Shown: positions 1 through 9,350 of the stretch, piece after piece
Numbering within the stretch: position 1 is the first letter of the stretch
Layout: every line of letters starts with the position of its first letter
Assembly: GCF_902506295.1 (NCBI RefSeq)
Contig: NZ_LR733312.1
Span: 1,087,572 to 1,151,571 of the forward strand
Source of the DNA: Luteimonas sp. 9C
GTDB lineage: Bacteria > Pseudomonadota > Gammaproteobacteria > Xanthomonadales > Xanthomonadaceae
Direction of reading: 5' to 3'
Length of the DNA stretch: 64,000 nucleotides
Position numbers and translations under genes: made by a program
The notes under the pieces: generated by a model
The model's database searches: none
Seen by the model: only the letters and a program-made list of their open reading frames with translations
Told to the model about the DNA's origin: nothing

Positions 1-63
1 CGCCCACGCAGGCCAGCCTCCCCTTGCGCTCCATTCCGATTTTCCCCTGTGCGAGCGCGGAAT

Positions 64-627
64 CTAGTCGCCAGGCGGGGCGTTCACAAGCGCGCGCCAC
101 GTCCGGCGATCCAGACGCCAGCGCTGCCAGCCGACGGCGGGCGCCCCCGGTACGAAACCCAGACGCTGCATCAGACCCACGGCCGCCGCATGGCCCACGC
201 GATGCCGGGTCCACAACGCCTCGAACGCGTCCGCGCCGAGGACGGCATCACGCAGATGCCCGAGCGCCGCGGTCGCGACGCCCCGTGCCTGCGCAGCCGG
301 AGGCAACAGCAGGCCGGTCTCGGCGGTGCGCCCATCGACATCGGGGACCAGCGACAGCAGCCCCTGCGCGCCTGATGCCGTGTCGAGCCGCCAGTAACGC
401 GCCACGGGCGGATTCGCCCGCATCTGCCACTGCGCAGCCGCGAACGCGCGGTTCGCGGCCTCGCGATCGAGCACCGGCGCGACATGTCGCATCGTCTCCG
501 GATCGCCGTACAGAGCCGCGAACAGCTCGACGTCCCGGTCGGCCAGCAGCGTGGCGCGCGCGTGGGCGGTCTCGAAATCGTCAGGCCAGCCCTGCGGCGC
601 GGCGGCCAGTGCGGCGCCGGCGCTCAT
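64..627 (-). CDS. GNAT family N-acetyltransferase (RimJ/RimL type)
   Basis: A 187-residue protein that resembles the RimJ/RimL branch of GNAT acetyltransferases, which move an acetyl group from acetyl-CoA to an amine. Family-like segments are the opening LLADRDVELFAALYGDPETM, a central stretch ending in LSLVPD, the acetyl-CoA-binding-type run AQARGVATAALGHL and the late EALWTRHRVGHAAAVGLMQRLGF. A longer frame begins at 672, but the ATG at 627 (MSAGAAL) gives the usual N-terminus. The acceptor substrate cannot be read from sequence. It lies 158 bases beyond the end of hisIE on the same strand and could be the last gene of that transcript or a separate unit. Confidence 0.72.
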   Translation of the reverse strand: MSAGAALAAAPQGWPDDFETAHARATLLADRDVELFAALYGDPETMRHVAPVLDREAANRAFAAAQWQMRANPPVARYWRLDTASGAQGLLSLVPDVDGRTAETGLLLPPAAQARGVATAALGHLRDAVLGADAFEALWTRHRVGHAAAVGLMQRLGFVPGAPAVGWQRWRLDRRTWRALVNAPPGD

Positions 628-785
628 GCCGCGGTGGCGTCCAGTGCAGACCATGCCCCTGCCCGCCCGCAACGCGAGACGTTCCGGTCATGGGGCTTCG
701 GAACGACGTCGTCGTTCGGCCTGTGGGCGACGGAACAGGTCATCGAGGGTCTGGATTCGCTCGATGCCGCACCCGGCTCCGCGCC

Positions 786-1421
786 TCAGCTGCCCCGCGC
801 CGTCAGCACACGCTCGACGTCGGCCAGCGACAGCCCGCGCGCGCGCAGCAGGACGATCAGGTGGTACAGCAGGTCGGCGCCTTCGCCCAGCAGGTCCTCG
901 TCGGTCTGCACCAGCGCGGCGAGCGCGGTTTCGACGCCTTCCTCGCCGACCTTCTGCGCGATGCGGCGGATGCCCCCGTCGAACAGCCGGGTCGTGTAGC
1001 TGCCCTCGGGGCGCTCGCGCTCGCGGGTCTCGATCAGCGCGTCGAGTTCGGCGAGCACGCCGGCTGGTGCGGTCGGGAAACAGCTCGGTCGCTGCAGGTG
1101 GCAGGTGGGACCGCGCGGCGTCGCCAGCACCAGCAGCGTGTCCGCGTCGCAATCCATCTCCATCGACACCAGTTCCAGAACGTGGCCGGACTGCTCGCCC
1201 TTGGTCCACAGGCGCTGCTTGCTGCGGCTGAAGAACGTCACCTCGCCGCGGCGCAGGGTTTCGGCGAACGCGTCGCGGTCCATGTAGCCGAGCATCAGCA
1301 CGCGCAGCGTGGCGGCGTCCTGCACGATGGCAGGCAGCAGGCCATCGCCCTTGGACCAGTCGAGCGCCTCGGCCTCGGGCGCGATGGCGATGGCGGGGGT
1401 GTCGTCCTGCGGCTGGGTCAT
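786..1421 (-). CDS. hisIE: Bifunctional phosphoribosyl-AMP cyclohydrolase / phosphoribosyl-ATP pyrophosphatase
   Basis: A fusion of 211 residues that carries out steps two and three of histidine synthesis: PR-ATP is hydrolysed to PR-AMP, then the purine ring is opened. The HisI half (about residues 20-115) contains [17 protein letters not shown] and the metal-binding [10 protein letters not shown] plus GPTCH. The HisE half (about 120-205) contains [11 protein letters not shown] and the helical [10 protein letters not shown]. The start is the ATG at 1421, whose ATGA overlaps the hisF stop by four bases, so translation is probably coupled. It is the last his gene of the operon. Confidence 0.96.
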   Translation of the reverse strand: MTQPQDDTPAIAIAPEAEALDWSKGDGLLPAIVQDAATLRVLMLGYMDRDAFAETLRRGEVTFFSRSKQRLWTKGEQSGHVLELVSMEMDCDADTLLVLATPRGPTCHLQRPSCFPTAPAGVLAELDALIETRERERPEGSYTTRLFDGGIRRIAQKVGEEGVETALAALVQTDEDLLGEGADLLYHLIVLLRARGLSLADVERVLTARGS

Positions 1422-2191
1422 TGGAGTCGCATGTCGATGGCCTGGTCGGCCAGTTCGCGCTTGAGCGCAGGGATGGCGATGCGGCCGCTGTGGAACACGC
1501 TGGCCGCGAGCGCGCCGTCGACATCGGCCTCGATGAAGGCGGCGGCGAAGTGTACCGGCGCACCGGCCCCGCCAGAAGCGATCAGCGGTACCGGACACAC
1601 CGCGCGCGCGGCCTGCAACTGGGCGATGTCGTAGCCCGTCCGCACACCATCGTTGTCCATGCAATTGAGGACGATCTCGCCGGCGCCCAGACGCACGGCC
1701 TCGGCGATCCAGTCGAGCGTGCGGATCGGCAGTTCGCGGGTGCGGTCGGGATCGCCGGTGTAGCTGCGCACCCGCCATTCGCCGTCCACCTCGCGGATCG
1801 AATCAATGCCGACGACGACGCACTGCACGCCGAAGGCCTCCGCAAGCTCGGAAATCAGTGAGGGGCGTTCCAGCGCCGGCGTGTTGACCGAGATCTTGTC
1901 GGCGCCGGCGTGCAGCACCGCGCGCGCGGTCTCGACATCGCGGATGCCGCCGGCGACGCAGAACGGAATGTCGATCAGCCGCGACACGCGTTCCACCCAG
2001 CCGCGGTCGACCGACCGACCCTGCGGGCTGGCCGAGATGTCGTAGAACACCAGCTCGTCGGCGCCCGCATCGCGATAGCGCAGTGCGAGATCGACGATGT
2101 CGCCCATGTCGACGTGATCGCGGAACCGCACGCCCTTGACCACACGGCCCTCGCGCACGTCGAGGCAGGGAATGATGCGGCGGCTCAGCAT
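1418..2191 (-). CDS. hisF: Imidazole glycerol phosphate synthase, cyclase subunit
   Basis: A 257-residue (beta-alpha)8 barrel, the usual HisF length. With HisH it converts PRFAR plus ammonia to imidazole glycerol phosphate and AICAR. The start [20 protein letters not shown] holds the first catalytic Asp (CLD, about residue 11), and VVVGIDS holds the second (about 130). Later phosphate-binding loops include [12 protein letters not shown] and LIASGGAG. Its start overlaps the end of hisA by seven bases and its stop overlaps the hisIE start. The ammonia-supplying HisH is encoded just upstream, beyond hisA. Confidence 0.97.
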   Translation of the reverse strand: MLSRRIIPCLDVREGRVVKGVRFRDHVDMGDIVDLALRYRDAGADELVFYDISASPQGRSVDRGWVERVSRLIDIPFCVAGGIRDVETARAVLHAGADKISVNTPALERPSLISELAEAFGVQCVVVGIDSIREVDGEWRVRSYTGDPDRTRELPIRTLDWIAEAVRLGAGEIVLNCMDNDGVRTGYDIAQLQAARAVCPVPLIASGGAGAPVHFAAAFIEADVDGALAASVFHSGRIAIPALKRELADQAIDMRLQ

Positions 2192-2919
2192 GCCAGTGCC
2201 TCGGCGACGCCCAGGCGGCCTTCGAGCAGGGCGCGGCCGAGCACGATGCCGCCGCAGCCCTGCGCCTTGGCCGCACGCACGTCGGCGAGTTCGCGCACGC
2301 CGCCCGATGCCTGCACCTCCAGCGTCGGCACTAGCGCCTTGAGGTGCGCATAGAGATCGAGATTCGGGCCGGACAGCATGCCGTCGCGGGCGATATCGGT
2401 GCTCAGCAGATGGCGCAGGCCGCCCTGCGCATAACGCACTGCGAGCACGTCGAGCGTGGCGTCGGCGGTTTCGGTCCAGCCGTGTACCGGGAGATGCCAG
2501 ACGCCATCACGGCCCTGGCGGGTGTCGAGCGCGACGGTGACGTGCTCCGCGCCGAAGGTCTCGATCCACTGCAGCACGCGTGCGGGCTCGCGCACGGCCA
2601 GCGACCCGACCACGACGCGCTCGGCGCCCGCGTCGAGAATGCGGCGCACGTCGTCCTCGGTGCGCACGCCGCCGCCGGTCTGCACGCGCAGCCCGGTATC
2701 GGCGCGGATGCGCGCCAGCAGCGGCGCGAGCGTGTAGCCGCCTTCGCGCGCAGCGTCGAGATCGACCAGATGCAGCCACTCGGCGCCGGCCTCGGCATAG
2801 GCTTCGATCTGCGCCAGCGGATCGTCGCCGTAGCGGGTTTCCTGCGCGTAATCGCCCTGCGCCAGGCGCACGACGCGGCCATGGCGGATGTCGATCGCGG
2901 GATAGACGGTGAATGCCAT
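2185..2919 (-). CDS. hisA: ProFAR isomerase (HisA)
   Basis: A 244-residue barrel enzyme that catalyses the Amadori rearrangement of ProFAR to PRFAR, the substrate of HisF. Visible hallmarks are [18 protein letters not shown] with the catalytic Asp near residue 8, [41 protein letters not shown] with the second acid, and QASGGVREL near the end. It starts three bases after the hisH stop and overlaps hisF, in line with one polycistronic transcript. Confidence 0.97.
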   Translation of the reverse strand: MAFTVYPAIDIRHGRVVRLAQGDYAQETRYGDDPLAQIEAYAEAGAEWLHLVDLDAAREGGYTLAPLLARIRADTGLRVQTGGGVRTEDDVRRILDAGAERVVVGSLAVREPARVLQWIETFGAEHVTVALDTRQGRDGVWHLPVHGWTETADATLDVLAVRYAQGGLRHLLSTDIARDGMLSGPNLDLYAHLKALVPTLEVQASGGVRELADVRAAKAQGCGGIVLGRALLEGRLGVAEALAC

Positions 2920-2922
2920 GAC

Positions 2923-3522
2923 TCAGGCCTCGAACGCGGGGGAAATAAAATTGCGCAGCACGCGCGCGCCGACGGCGGCCGAGCGCTCGGGATGGAACTG
3001 GGTACCGGCAATGCGGCCGCGACGCACCGCAGCGGCGAACGCCTCGCCGTGATCGCCGGCCAGCACGCAGTCACCGGTGACCGGCGCGGCGAAGCTGTGG
3101 ACGAAATAGGCCTGGGCGCCGTCGACGCCTTCGACCAGCGGGTCGGGACGCGTGGCCCGCAGGGTGCTCCAGCCCATGTGCGGCACGCGCAGACCGGCGC
3201 CGCCGCGCAGGCGAGACACGCGACCCGGCAGCAGGCCGAGACCGGCGACGTCGCCCTCCTCCGAGGATTCGAACAGCAGCTGCATGCCGACGCAGATGCC
3301 GAGCAGCGGCCGCTCCAGCGTCCGCAGGACCTCGACCAGATCGAGCTGCTGCAGCCGCGCCATCACCTGCGCCGCCGTGCCGACGCCGGGCAGGATCACC
3401 CGATCGGCAGCGCGGATGCTGGCCGCGTCGGTGACCAGCGGCGCTTCGATGTCGAGACGCTCGAAGGCGTAGCGCACCGAGCCGGTGTTGGCGCCACCGG
3501 CGTCGACGATGACGACGCGCAT
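2923..3522 (-). CDS. hisH: Imidazole glycerol phosphate synthase, glutamine amidotransferase subunit
   Basis: A class I glutamine amidotransferase of 199 residues that releases ammonia from glutamine for HisF. The nucleophile Cys lies in GICVGMQLLFESSEEG (about residue 80), and the His/Glu pair lies in GTQFHPERS (about 180). The N-terminal [20 protein letters not shown] and ILPGVGTAAQ are typical. The ATG at 3522 was chosen because it overlaps the hisB stop by one base (TGATG). A much longer frame runs through from hisB in another phase and is not used. Confidence 0.96.
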   Translation of the reverse strand: MRVVIVDAGGANTGSVRYAFERLDIEAPLVTDAASIRAADRVILPGVGTAAQVMARLQQLDLVEVLRTLERPLLGICVGMQLLFESSEEGDVAGLGLLPGRVSRLRGGAGLRVPHMGWSTLRATRPDPLVEGVDGAQAYFVHSFAAPVTGDCVLAGDHGEAFAAAVRRGRIAGTQFHPERSAAVGARVLRNFISPAFEA

Positions 3523-4607
3523 CACAACGTCCCCTTCGTACTCGGCAACGCATCCCCGCTGCGCCGCACCGCCTGGCCCAGCGCGCGCGCAAAGACCTTG
3601 AAGCAGGCTTCGACCTTGTGGTGATCGTTGTCGCCCTCGACCCTGAGGTTGAGGTTCAACGCCGCCGAGTCGCAGATCGACCGGAAGAAATGCTCGACCA
3701 GCTCGGTCGGCATGTCGCCGACGCGTTCGCGCACGAAACTGCCATTGAAGACGAGATACGGCCGGCCGCCGAAATCGAGTGCCGCACTCGCCAGGGTCTC
3801 GTCCATCGGCAAGGTGAAGCCGTAGCGCGCGATGCCGCGCTTGTCGCCGAGCGCGTCGCGCAGCGCCTGGCCCAGCGCGATGCCGGTGTCCTCGATCGTG
3901 TGGTGCTCGTCGATCTGCAGGTCGCCTTGCGCCTGCACCACCAGCGAAATGCCGGCGTGCTTGCCGATCTGGTCGAGCATGTGATCGAAGAACGGCAGGC
4001 CGGTCGACACGCGTGCATCGGTCGCGGCGTCGAGATCGAGTTCGACGCGGATGCGGGTCTCCTTCGTATTGCGGACCACGGTCGCGCGACGCGGCGCATC
4101 GCAGAGTGCGTGCGCGATGCCGGCCCAGTCCCATTCGCCGCCGAACTGCGCGGTGCGCAGCTTGAAGCCGCGGATGCCGAGATTGTCGGCGAACTGGATG
4201 TCGGTATCGCGGTCGCCGACCATCGCGGAATTGTCGAGATCGATGCCGCGATCACGCAGGTAGTGCATCACCAGACCGAGCGCCGGCTTGCGTGTCGGTG
4301 CGTTGTCGGCCGGCCAGCTGCGGTCGACCAGCACTTCGCGGAACACGATGCCCTGGCTTTCGAAGATGCCCAGCATCAGGTCGTTGGGGCCGTCGAACGT
4401 CGCCTGCGGATAGCCCTCGGTGCCGAGGCCATCCTGGTTGGTGACGATGACGAACTCGAAGCCGGCATCGCGCAGCCGCAGCATCGCCGGGATCACGCCG
4501 GGCACGAAGCGCAGCTTCTCGAAGGCATCGATCTGGAAATCCGCCGGCTCCTCGATCAGGGTGCCGTCGCGGTCGACGAACAGGATCTTCTTGCCGCGCG
4601 CACTCAT
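3522..4607 (-). CDS. hisB: Bifunctional histidinol-phosphatase / imidazoleglycerol-phosphate dehydratase
   Basis: A 361-residue fusion. The N-terminal HAD phosphatase domain (about residues 1-165) begins with [12 protein letters not shown], the catalytic DxDGT motif, and includes VTNQDGLGT and GDRDTD. The C-terminal dehydratase domain (about 170-361) shows [44 protein letters not shown] and [12 protein letters not shown], the His-rich manganese-binding segments. It therefore carries out two non-consecutive steps of the pathway. It overlaps hisC by four bases and hisH by one. Confidence 0.97.
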   Translation of the reverse strand: MSARGKKILFVDRDGTLIEEPADFQIDAFEKLRFVPGVIPAMLRLRDAGFEFVIVTNQDGLGTEGYPQATFDGPNDLMLGIFESQGIVFREVLVDRSWPADNAPTRKPALGLVMHYLRDRGIDLDNSAMVGDRDTDIQFADNLGIRGFKLRTAQFGGEWDWAGIAHALCDAPRRATVVRNTKETRIRVELDLDAATDARVSTGLPFFDHMLDQIGKHAGISLVVQAQGDLQIDEHHTIEDTGIALGQALRDALGDKRGIARYGFTLPMDETLASAALDFGGRPYLVFNGSFVRERVGDMPTELVEHFFRSICDSAALNLNLRVEGDNDHHKVEACFKVFARALGQAVRRSGDALPSTKGTL

Positions 4608-5686
4608 GCCGCGATCTCCAAAGCTTGCAGGGCGGACAGCACGCGCGCGTTCTGCGCAGGCGTGCCCAGACTAATGCGCAGCGCGTCGCCCAGCTGCGGC
4701 GCGGCGCGCTGGTCGCGCACGACGATGCCGGCCGACAGCAGCGCAGCGAACGCACGATCCGCATCGGTGAAGCGGACCAGCAGGTAATTGCCGGCCGACG
4801 GATAGACCTGGCGCACGCCCGGCGTGGTCGCGAGCGCGGCGCCGAGCGCCTCGCGCTCGGCGATGGTCTCAATGACACGTGCCTGCGTGAGCGGGAGCGC
4901 CTCCGGCGACAGACCGGCCAACGCGAGATCGGCGCAGGGCGTCGGCACCGGATACGGCGCCTGGCAACGGCGCAGCACCGCGATCAGATCGGAGTGGCCG
5001 ATCGCCACGCCGATACGCGCAGCCGCGAGCGCATGCGCCTTCGACAACGTGCGCAAGACGACGAGATTGTCGTGGGTCGCAAGCAAGGTCGTGGCCGAGG
5101 CCGCGCCGGCGAATTCGATGTAGGCCTCGTCGACGACGACGACCGCACGGCCCGCCAGCGCATCGGCAAGACTGGTCACGTCGGACAGCGGCACCAGACC
5201 GCCGGTCGGATTCGACGGCGAGCAGAGGAACACGAGCCGGGCCGAACGCGCGAGCGCCGCGGTGCGAACCGCTTCGACATCGACCGTGAATCCATCGATG
5301 CCATCGACCAGCGGCACTTCGACAAAATCGGCGCCCTGCAACCGCGCGCTGACCGCGTACATGCCGAACACCGGCGGCGTCGCCAGCACGGCGTCCCGGC
5401 CGGGGACGCACAACGCGCGCACCAGCAGATCGATCGCCTCGTCGCTGCCGCGGCCGATCAGCAGCTGCTCGACCTCGACGCCATACACCTCGGCCAGCCG
5501 CGCCTGCAGCTCGGGCGGCTGCGGCGAGGGATAGCGCCGGCAACGCCCGCCGGCATCGCCGGGATTCGCCAGTGGCGCCTCGTTGGCGTTGAGCCAGACG
5601 TCCCCTTCGAGCCGCTGCGTGCGCGCCGACGCATAGCCGGCGAAATCACGCAGGTCCTCGCGGACCAGATCGCGCACGCTGCTCAT
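4604..5686 (-). CDS. hisC: Histidinol-phosphate aminotransferase
   Basis: A fold-type I PLP enzyme of 360 residues that transfers an amino group from glutamate to imidazole-acetol phosphate. Seen motifs are [12 protein letters not shown] near the start, [35 protein letters not shown] and [16 protein letters not shown] with the Schiff-base Lys. The ATG at 5686 sits in an ATGA overlap with the hisD stop. A frame of 593 codons runs through it from hisD, but that extension lies in the wrong phase of hisD. Confidence 0.96.
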   Translation of the reverse strand: MSSVRDLVREDLRDFAGYASARTQRLEGDVWLNANEAPLANPGDAGGRCRRYPSPQPPELQARLAEVYGVEVEQLLIGRGSDEAIDLLVRALCVPGRDAVLATPPVFGMYAVSARLQGADFVEVPLVDGIDGFTVDVEAVRTAALARSARLVFLCSPSNPTGGLVPLSDVTSLADALAGRAVVVVDEAYIEFAGAASATTLLATHDNLVVLRTLSKAHALAAARIGVAIGHSDLIAVLRRCQAPYPVPTPCADLALAGLSPEALPLTQARVIETIAEREALGAALATTPGVRQVYPSAGNYLLVRFTDADRAFAALLSAGIVVRDQRAAPQLGDALRISLGTPAQNARVLSALQALEIAA

Positions 5687-7023
5687 GCCGCCGCCTTCGC
5701 GATCCGGAGCGCGACCGCGTTCGCGTGGGCGTCGAGGCCTTCGGCGCGCGCCATCGTCACCGCATCGGGACCGATCGCGCGGATGCCGGCGGCATTCGCC
5801 GACTGCACGCTGACCGTGTTCTGGAAGCTCGACACGCTGACCCCACTCCAGGCCCGCGCCGCGCCGCCGGTCGGCAGGACGTGGTTGGTGCCGCTGCAGT
5901 AATCGCCGAGCGCTTCGGGCGTCCAGTCGCCGAGGAACACCGATCCGGCGACCTCGACGCGATCGAGCCAGTCGCGCGGCGCGCGCAGCGCGAGGATCAG
6001 GTGTTCGGGCGCGTAGCGGTTGCTGATGTCGAACGCGGTGTCGAGCGTATCCACCCGCAGCAGCCGCGAGCGCGCCATCGCCTGGCGCGCGATCGCCGCG
6101 CGCGGCAGCGCCGCCAGTTGCGTGGAGAGTTCCGCGCGGACTTTTTCCAGCAACGCATCGTCGTCGGACAGCAGCAGCACCTGCGAATCCGGACCGTGTT
6201 CGGCCTGCGACAGCAGATCGGCGGCGACGAACGCGGCGTCCGCACCGCCGTCGGCGATCACCAGCACTTCCGACGGACCGGCCGGCATGTCGATCGCGAC
6301 GGTGCCGCCCTGCGCGACCTGCTGCTTGGCCTCGGTGACGAAGCTGTTGCCGGGGCCGAACAACTTGTCGCAGGCGGGCACGCACGCGGTACCGAATGCC
6401 ATCGCCGCGATCGCCTGCGCACCGCCCAGCTTGAACACGCGGTGCACGCCGGTGAGCCTGGCGGCCACCAGCACCGCCGGATCGGCGCTGCCGTCAGGAC
6501 GCGGCGGCGTGCACAGCACCACCTCGCGACACCGGGCCAGCCGCGACGGCACGCCGAGCATCAGCGCGGTCGACGGCAGCGGCGCGGTCCCGGCCGGCAC
6601 ATACAGGCCGACGCGCGGGATCGGACGCACGATGCGCGCGCAATTGACGCCCTCGGCGGTATCGACGTTGTAGCCGGCGGTCATGCCGGCCGCGTGGAAC
6701 CGCTCGATGCGCGCGGCGGCATTGACCATGGCCCGACGCAGCTCGGCGGGTACCGCGGCCTCGGCGGCGGCGAATTCCTCGGCGCCGACCTCGAAGTCGT
6801 CCAGGTCCACGCGGTCGAAGCGTTCGGTCAGTTCGCGCACGGCCTCGTCGCCCCGTGCGCGCACGTCGTCGAGGATGTCGGCAACCGCGCTGCGCGTCCG
6901 CGTCGCCACGGTCTGCGTGGGCCGGCGCAGCAGCTCGGTGCGCGCATCGGCGTCGGCATCGCACCAGTCGACGATCGCGGGCAGCGCGTCGTCGAGGGGC
7001 GTCGTCTCGATCTGCGGGTTCAT
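5683..7023 (-). CDS. hisD: Histidinol dehydrogenase
   Basis: A 446-residue zinc enzyme that oxidises L-histidinol twice with NAD to L-histidine. Signature segments are [78 protein letters not shown] with zinc ligands, and [10 protein letters not shown] followed by [17 protein letters not shown]. Length is close to the usual 430-440. The start overlaps the hisG stop by four bases. Confidence 0.97.
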   Translation of the reverse strand: MNPQIETTPLDDALPAIVDWCDADADARTELLRRPTQTVATRTRSAVADILDDVRARGDEAVRELTERFDRVDLDDFEVGAEEFAAAEAAVPAELRRAMVNAAARIERFHAAGMTAGYNVDTAEGVNCARIVRPIPRVGLYVPAGTAPLPSTALMLGVPSRLARCREVVLCTPPRPDGSADPAVLVAARLTGVHRVFKLGGAQAIAAMAFGTACVPACDKLFGPGNSFVTEAKQQVAQGGTVAIDMPAGPSEVLVIADGGADAAFVAADLLSQAEHGPDSQVLLLSDDDALLEKVRAELSTQLAALPRAAIARQAMARSRLLRVDTLDTAFDISNRYAPEHLILALRAPRDWLDRVEVAGSVFLGDWTPEALGDYCSGTNHVLPTGGAARAWSGVSVSSFQNTVSVQSANAAGIRAIGPDAVTMARAEGLDAHANAVALRIAKAAA

Positions 7024-7934
7024 GCCAGCATCCGCTCCACCGGCAGCACCATCACACCGGCCGCGCCGGCCTGCTTGAGCGCCTCGAGACGCGGCCAGGT
7101 CATCTCACCGTGGCAGAGCACCTGCAGCGCGACGCGATCGCTGCCGTCGACCTGCAGCAGCGTCGGCGCCTCGGCGTCGGGCAACAGCTTGAGCAGTGCA
7201 TCCACGCCGTCGCGGCGCGACTGGAACATCACCAGCCGGCTGTCGCGCAGCCGCAGCACGCCGTCGAGACGGCGCAGCAGCAGCGACGCGAGTTCACCGC
7301 GGACATCCGCGAATGGCGTCACCGGGCCGGCCAGCACCGCCTCGCTGGTCATCAGCGTGACCGCGGGCTTGAGCTGGTTCGCGGTCAGCGTGGCGCCGCT
7401 CGACACCAGATCGCAGATCACATCGGCCTGTCCGAGGCGCGGCGCGATCTCGACCGAACCCGACAGGTTGACGATGGTCGCGTCCACGCCGTTCGCATCC
7501 AGCCATTGCTGCAGCAGGCTGGGATAGCTGGTGGCGATGCGGCTGCCCTGCAGCTGCGCCGGTCCGGTCCATTCGGTGGATTCGGGAATCGCGATGTCGA
7601 GCCGGCACCCGCCGAAGCCGAGGCTGCGCACCGCCTTCGACACCTGCGGCTGGCCACGCAGTGCGCGATCGGCGCCGACCTCGTCGAGCACGTTGCGGCC
7701 GACGATGCCGTAGTCGCAGACGCCATCGGCGAGCAGGCCGGGAATGTCGTCGTCGCGCACCAGCAGCAGGTCGACCGGCAGGGTCTCGCCGTAGCAGAAC
7801 AGCTTGTCGCGGCTTTCGCGCCAGGACAGACCGCAGGACGCCAGCAGGCCACGCGCCGGCTCGCTCAGGCGACCGGACTTCTGGATGGCGATACGCAGGC
7901 GATCGCGCGTGGCGCCGCCGTTCACAGGACTCAT
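7020..7934 (-). CDS. hisG: ATP phosphoribosyltransferase, long (HisG-L) form
   Basis: Catalyses the committed first step, joining PRPP and ATP; in the family it is feedback-inhibited by histidine. The protein is 304 residues, the size of the long form that carries its own C-terminal regulatory ACT-like domain, and no hisZ is present. Motifs include [34 protein letters not shown] and [12 protein letters not shown]. The ATG at 7934 (MSPVNGG) has GAGGT nine bases upstream, so the earlier Met at 7985 is rejected. It follows the TrpR-like gene by ten bases. Confidence 0.96.
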   Translation of the reverse strand: MSPVNGGATRDRLRIAIQKSGRLSEPARGLLASCGLSWRESRDKLFCYGETLPVDLLLVRDDDIPGLLADGVCDYGIVGRNVLDEVGADRALRGQPQVSKAVRSLGFGGCRLDIAIPESTEWTGPAQLQGSRIATSYPSLLQQWLDANGVDATIVNLSGSVEIAPRLGQADVICDLVSSGATLTANQLKPAVTLMTSEAVLAGPVTPFADVRGELASLLLRRLDGVLRLRDSRLVMFQSRRDGVDALLKLLPDAEAPTLLQVDGSDRVALQVLCHGEMTWPRLEALKQAGAAGVMVLPVERMLA

Positions 7935-7944
7935 GGGGGTGACC

Positions 7945-8268
7945 TCAGTGGGATTCGTTGGTGCGAGACACGCGGCGCGCCGCAATGGCGTAGCCGCCGG
8001 CGCCGCGATCGAGCGTGCGGGCCACGCGGCCGACGGTCGTGACGCTGACGCCGGTGCGGTCGTGGATCTCGCGATACGGCATGCCCTGCTGCAGCAGCGG
8101 GACCACGCGCCAGCGATCGACCAGCGCTTCCAGCTCGGCCGGCGTGCACAGGTCGTCGAGAAAACGCGCGACCTCGTCGGCCGACTTCAGCTGCGCGAAC
8201 GCACGCGCCAGCGCCGTCAGCGAGGCGCTGGCTTCATGGTCCGGCAGGGGTTCGGGGCGTTGCTTCAC
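7945..8268 (-). CDS. YerC/YecD family TrpR-related transcriptional regulator
   Basis: A small DNA-binding protein of about 107 residues related to TrpR. The family segment [20 protein letters not shown] is followed by [20 protein letters not shown] and a helix-turn-helix [20 protein letters not shown]. In Xanthomonadaceae such a gene commonly heads the his operon. The start is uncertain. The GTG at 8268 (then KQRPEPL) was chosen because the in-frame TTG at 8289 lies inside the upstream palindrome. It ends ten bases before hisG and is probably the first gene of the operon. By inference it may regulate its own transcript; the ligand is unknown. Confidence 0.85.
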   Translation of the reverse strand: MKQRPEPLPDHEASASLTALARAFAQLKSADEVARFLDDLCTPAELEALVDRWRVVPLLQQGMPYREIHDRTGVSVTTVGRVARTLDRGAGGYAIAARRVSRTNESH

Positions 8269-8287
8269 GTGCGTCGGTAAACGTATC

Positions 8288-8311
8288 AATGTAATAGCGT
8301 GCTAGTACATT
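8288..8311. promoter_or_regulatory. TrpR-box-like operator palindrome upstream of yerC-his
   Basis: A 24-base near-perfect palindrome in which 20 of 24 positions match the reverse complement. Read on the minus strand it has the halves AATGTACTAG and CTATTACATT around a four-base centre, and so carries the CTAG core found in E. coli TrpR operators. It stands 19 bases before the chosen start of the TrpR-related gene and overlaps the likely -10 region, the position expected for an autoregulatory repressor site. Confidence 0.6.
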
Positions 8312-8334
8312 ACGCCGATTCGTCGCGAAGTCAA
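8307..8334 (-). promoter_or_regulatory. Candidate sigma-70 promoter of the his operon
   Basis: On the minus strand a TTGACT hexamer (8329-8334, five of six consensus) is followed after 16 bases by TAATGT (8307-8312), a weak -10 embedded in the palindrome. The -35 is clear, the -10 less so. The overlap with the operator would let a bound regulator block RNA polymerase. Confidence 0.45.
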
Positions 8335-8499
8335 CCGATCTGCGGGCCTCGTACACCTTGCGTTGCGATACCGTGGTCCCGGCGCAGGCGGCCCCGGCGG
8401 ATCGCGCCGCCTGCGCGCTGCGCCGCATCGCAGCGTTCTACCTGGAGCGCCCGCGGATCCGCGACCATCCACTGCCGAACCTCCGCACCCAGGTGACCC

Positions 8500-8823
8500 A
8501 TGCGCGAACGCTTGCAGGCGCTGCTCGATGCGGGACGCGACGATGCGCTGTTGCGCTTCGGGCTCGGCAACGCCTGCCTGCAGGCGGACGAGCCGGACGC
8601 GGCGGCGACGCATCTGCAGGCGGCGACGCGGCACGACCCGGACTACTCGGCGGCGTGGAAGCTGCTGGGCAAGGCGTTGCTGGCGTGCGGGCGCGTAGAC
8701 GAAGCGGACGCCGCTTGGCGCGCGGGACTCGAGGCGGCGGCGCGGCGCGGCGACGTGCAGTCGGCGAAGGAGATGACGGTCTTCCTGCGACGGATCGAGC
8801 GCGGCCGGCAGGCGGGCGCCTAG
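8500..8823 (+). CDS. Small tetratricopeptide-repeat protein
   Basis: A 107-residue soluble helical protein. It shows TPR-type helix pairs: LLRFGLGNACLQADEPDAAA then HLQAATRHDPDYSAAWKLLG and KALLACGRVDEADAAWRAGL. The ATG at 8500 follows CAGGTGACCC, a fair ribosome-binding site. TPR folds bind other proteins; the partner is not known. It is divergent from the his operon with about 230 bases between the chosen starts, and convergent with the small membrane-protein gene. Confidence 0.72.
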   Translation: MRERLQALLDAGRDDALLRFGLGNACLQADEPDAAATHLQAATRHDPDYSAAWKLLGKALLACGRVDEADAAWRAGLEAAARRGDVQSAKEMTVFLRRIERGRQAGA

Positions 8824-8987
8824 GCGGAGCAGGCCACACCACCGGACAGCCGCAACGGGTGCGTCCTGAGCTGCCCACCCCGGGATCGCGTCGGGACGTT
8901 CTGAAGGCACGCGCTTGCGCGCGGTGGGACTTGCCCGAAACGCACCTTCGCGCGTGGGCGCGCGCCTGCGGCAGTGCCGGACGGTCG

Positions 8988-9350
8988 CTAGTCGGCGCGT
9001 CTGCGCGCCTGCATCACCATCCAGGCCAGGGCGACGCCGCACAGCGCACCCACCGACGACATGAACACCCGCGCGGCGAGGAAGTTCGGGTCGTGGATCT
9101 TCTGCAGCGCGATCCGCGCATAGACCGGCGATTCGAGTTTGACCACGCCCATGTAGAACAGATGCCAGGCGTCGATGCCGGTCGCGATTGCCAAAGCGAC
9201 GAGACTGCCCCAGCCGATCGCATGCCCGTGCGCCCAGCGGCTGCGTGCGCCGATCCAATGGAACACGAGGTAACACATCGCGCCGACGAGCAGCGCGATC
9301 AGCGCCGCCTCCAGCACGCCCAGCCAGCCGAAGTGCAGCGGCAGGTTCAA
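8988..9350 (-). CDS. Small integral membrane protein, unknown function
   Basis: A 120-residue protein with three strongly hydrophobic segments, roughly residues 9-33, 45-68 and 95-115, and an Arg-rich tail (ARRRAD). The start is a TTG at 9350 whose TTGA overlaps the stop of the upstream lyase gene by four bases, which points to translational coupling and supports this unusual start. I recognise no family. The downstream 164 bases (8824-8987) hold no gene. Confidence 0.6.
   Translation of the reverse strand: MNLPLHFGWLGVLEAALIALLVGAMCYLVFHWIGARSRWAHGHAIGWGSLVALAIATGIDAWHLFYMGVVKLESPVYARIALQKIHDPNFLAARVFMSSVGALCGVALAWMVMQARRRAD

Noticed and set aside
24..1634. Plus-strand reading frame of 536 codons opposite the GNAT gene, hisIE and hisF
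   Set aside because: It is antisense to genes with clear family motifs. Its composition (Arg, Ala, Pro) is that of a shadow frame in GC-rich DNA, and no domain is recognisable.
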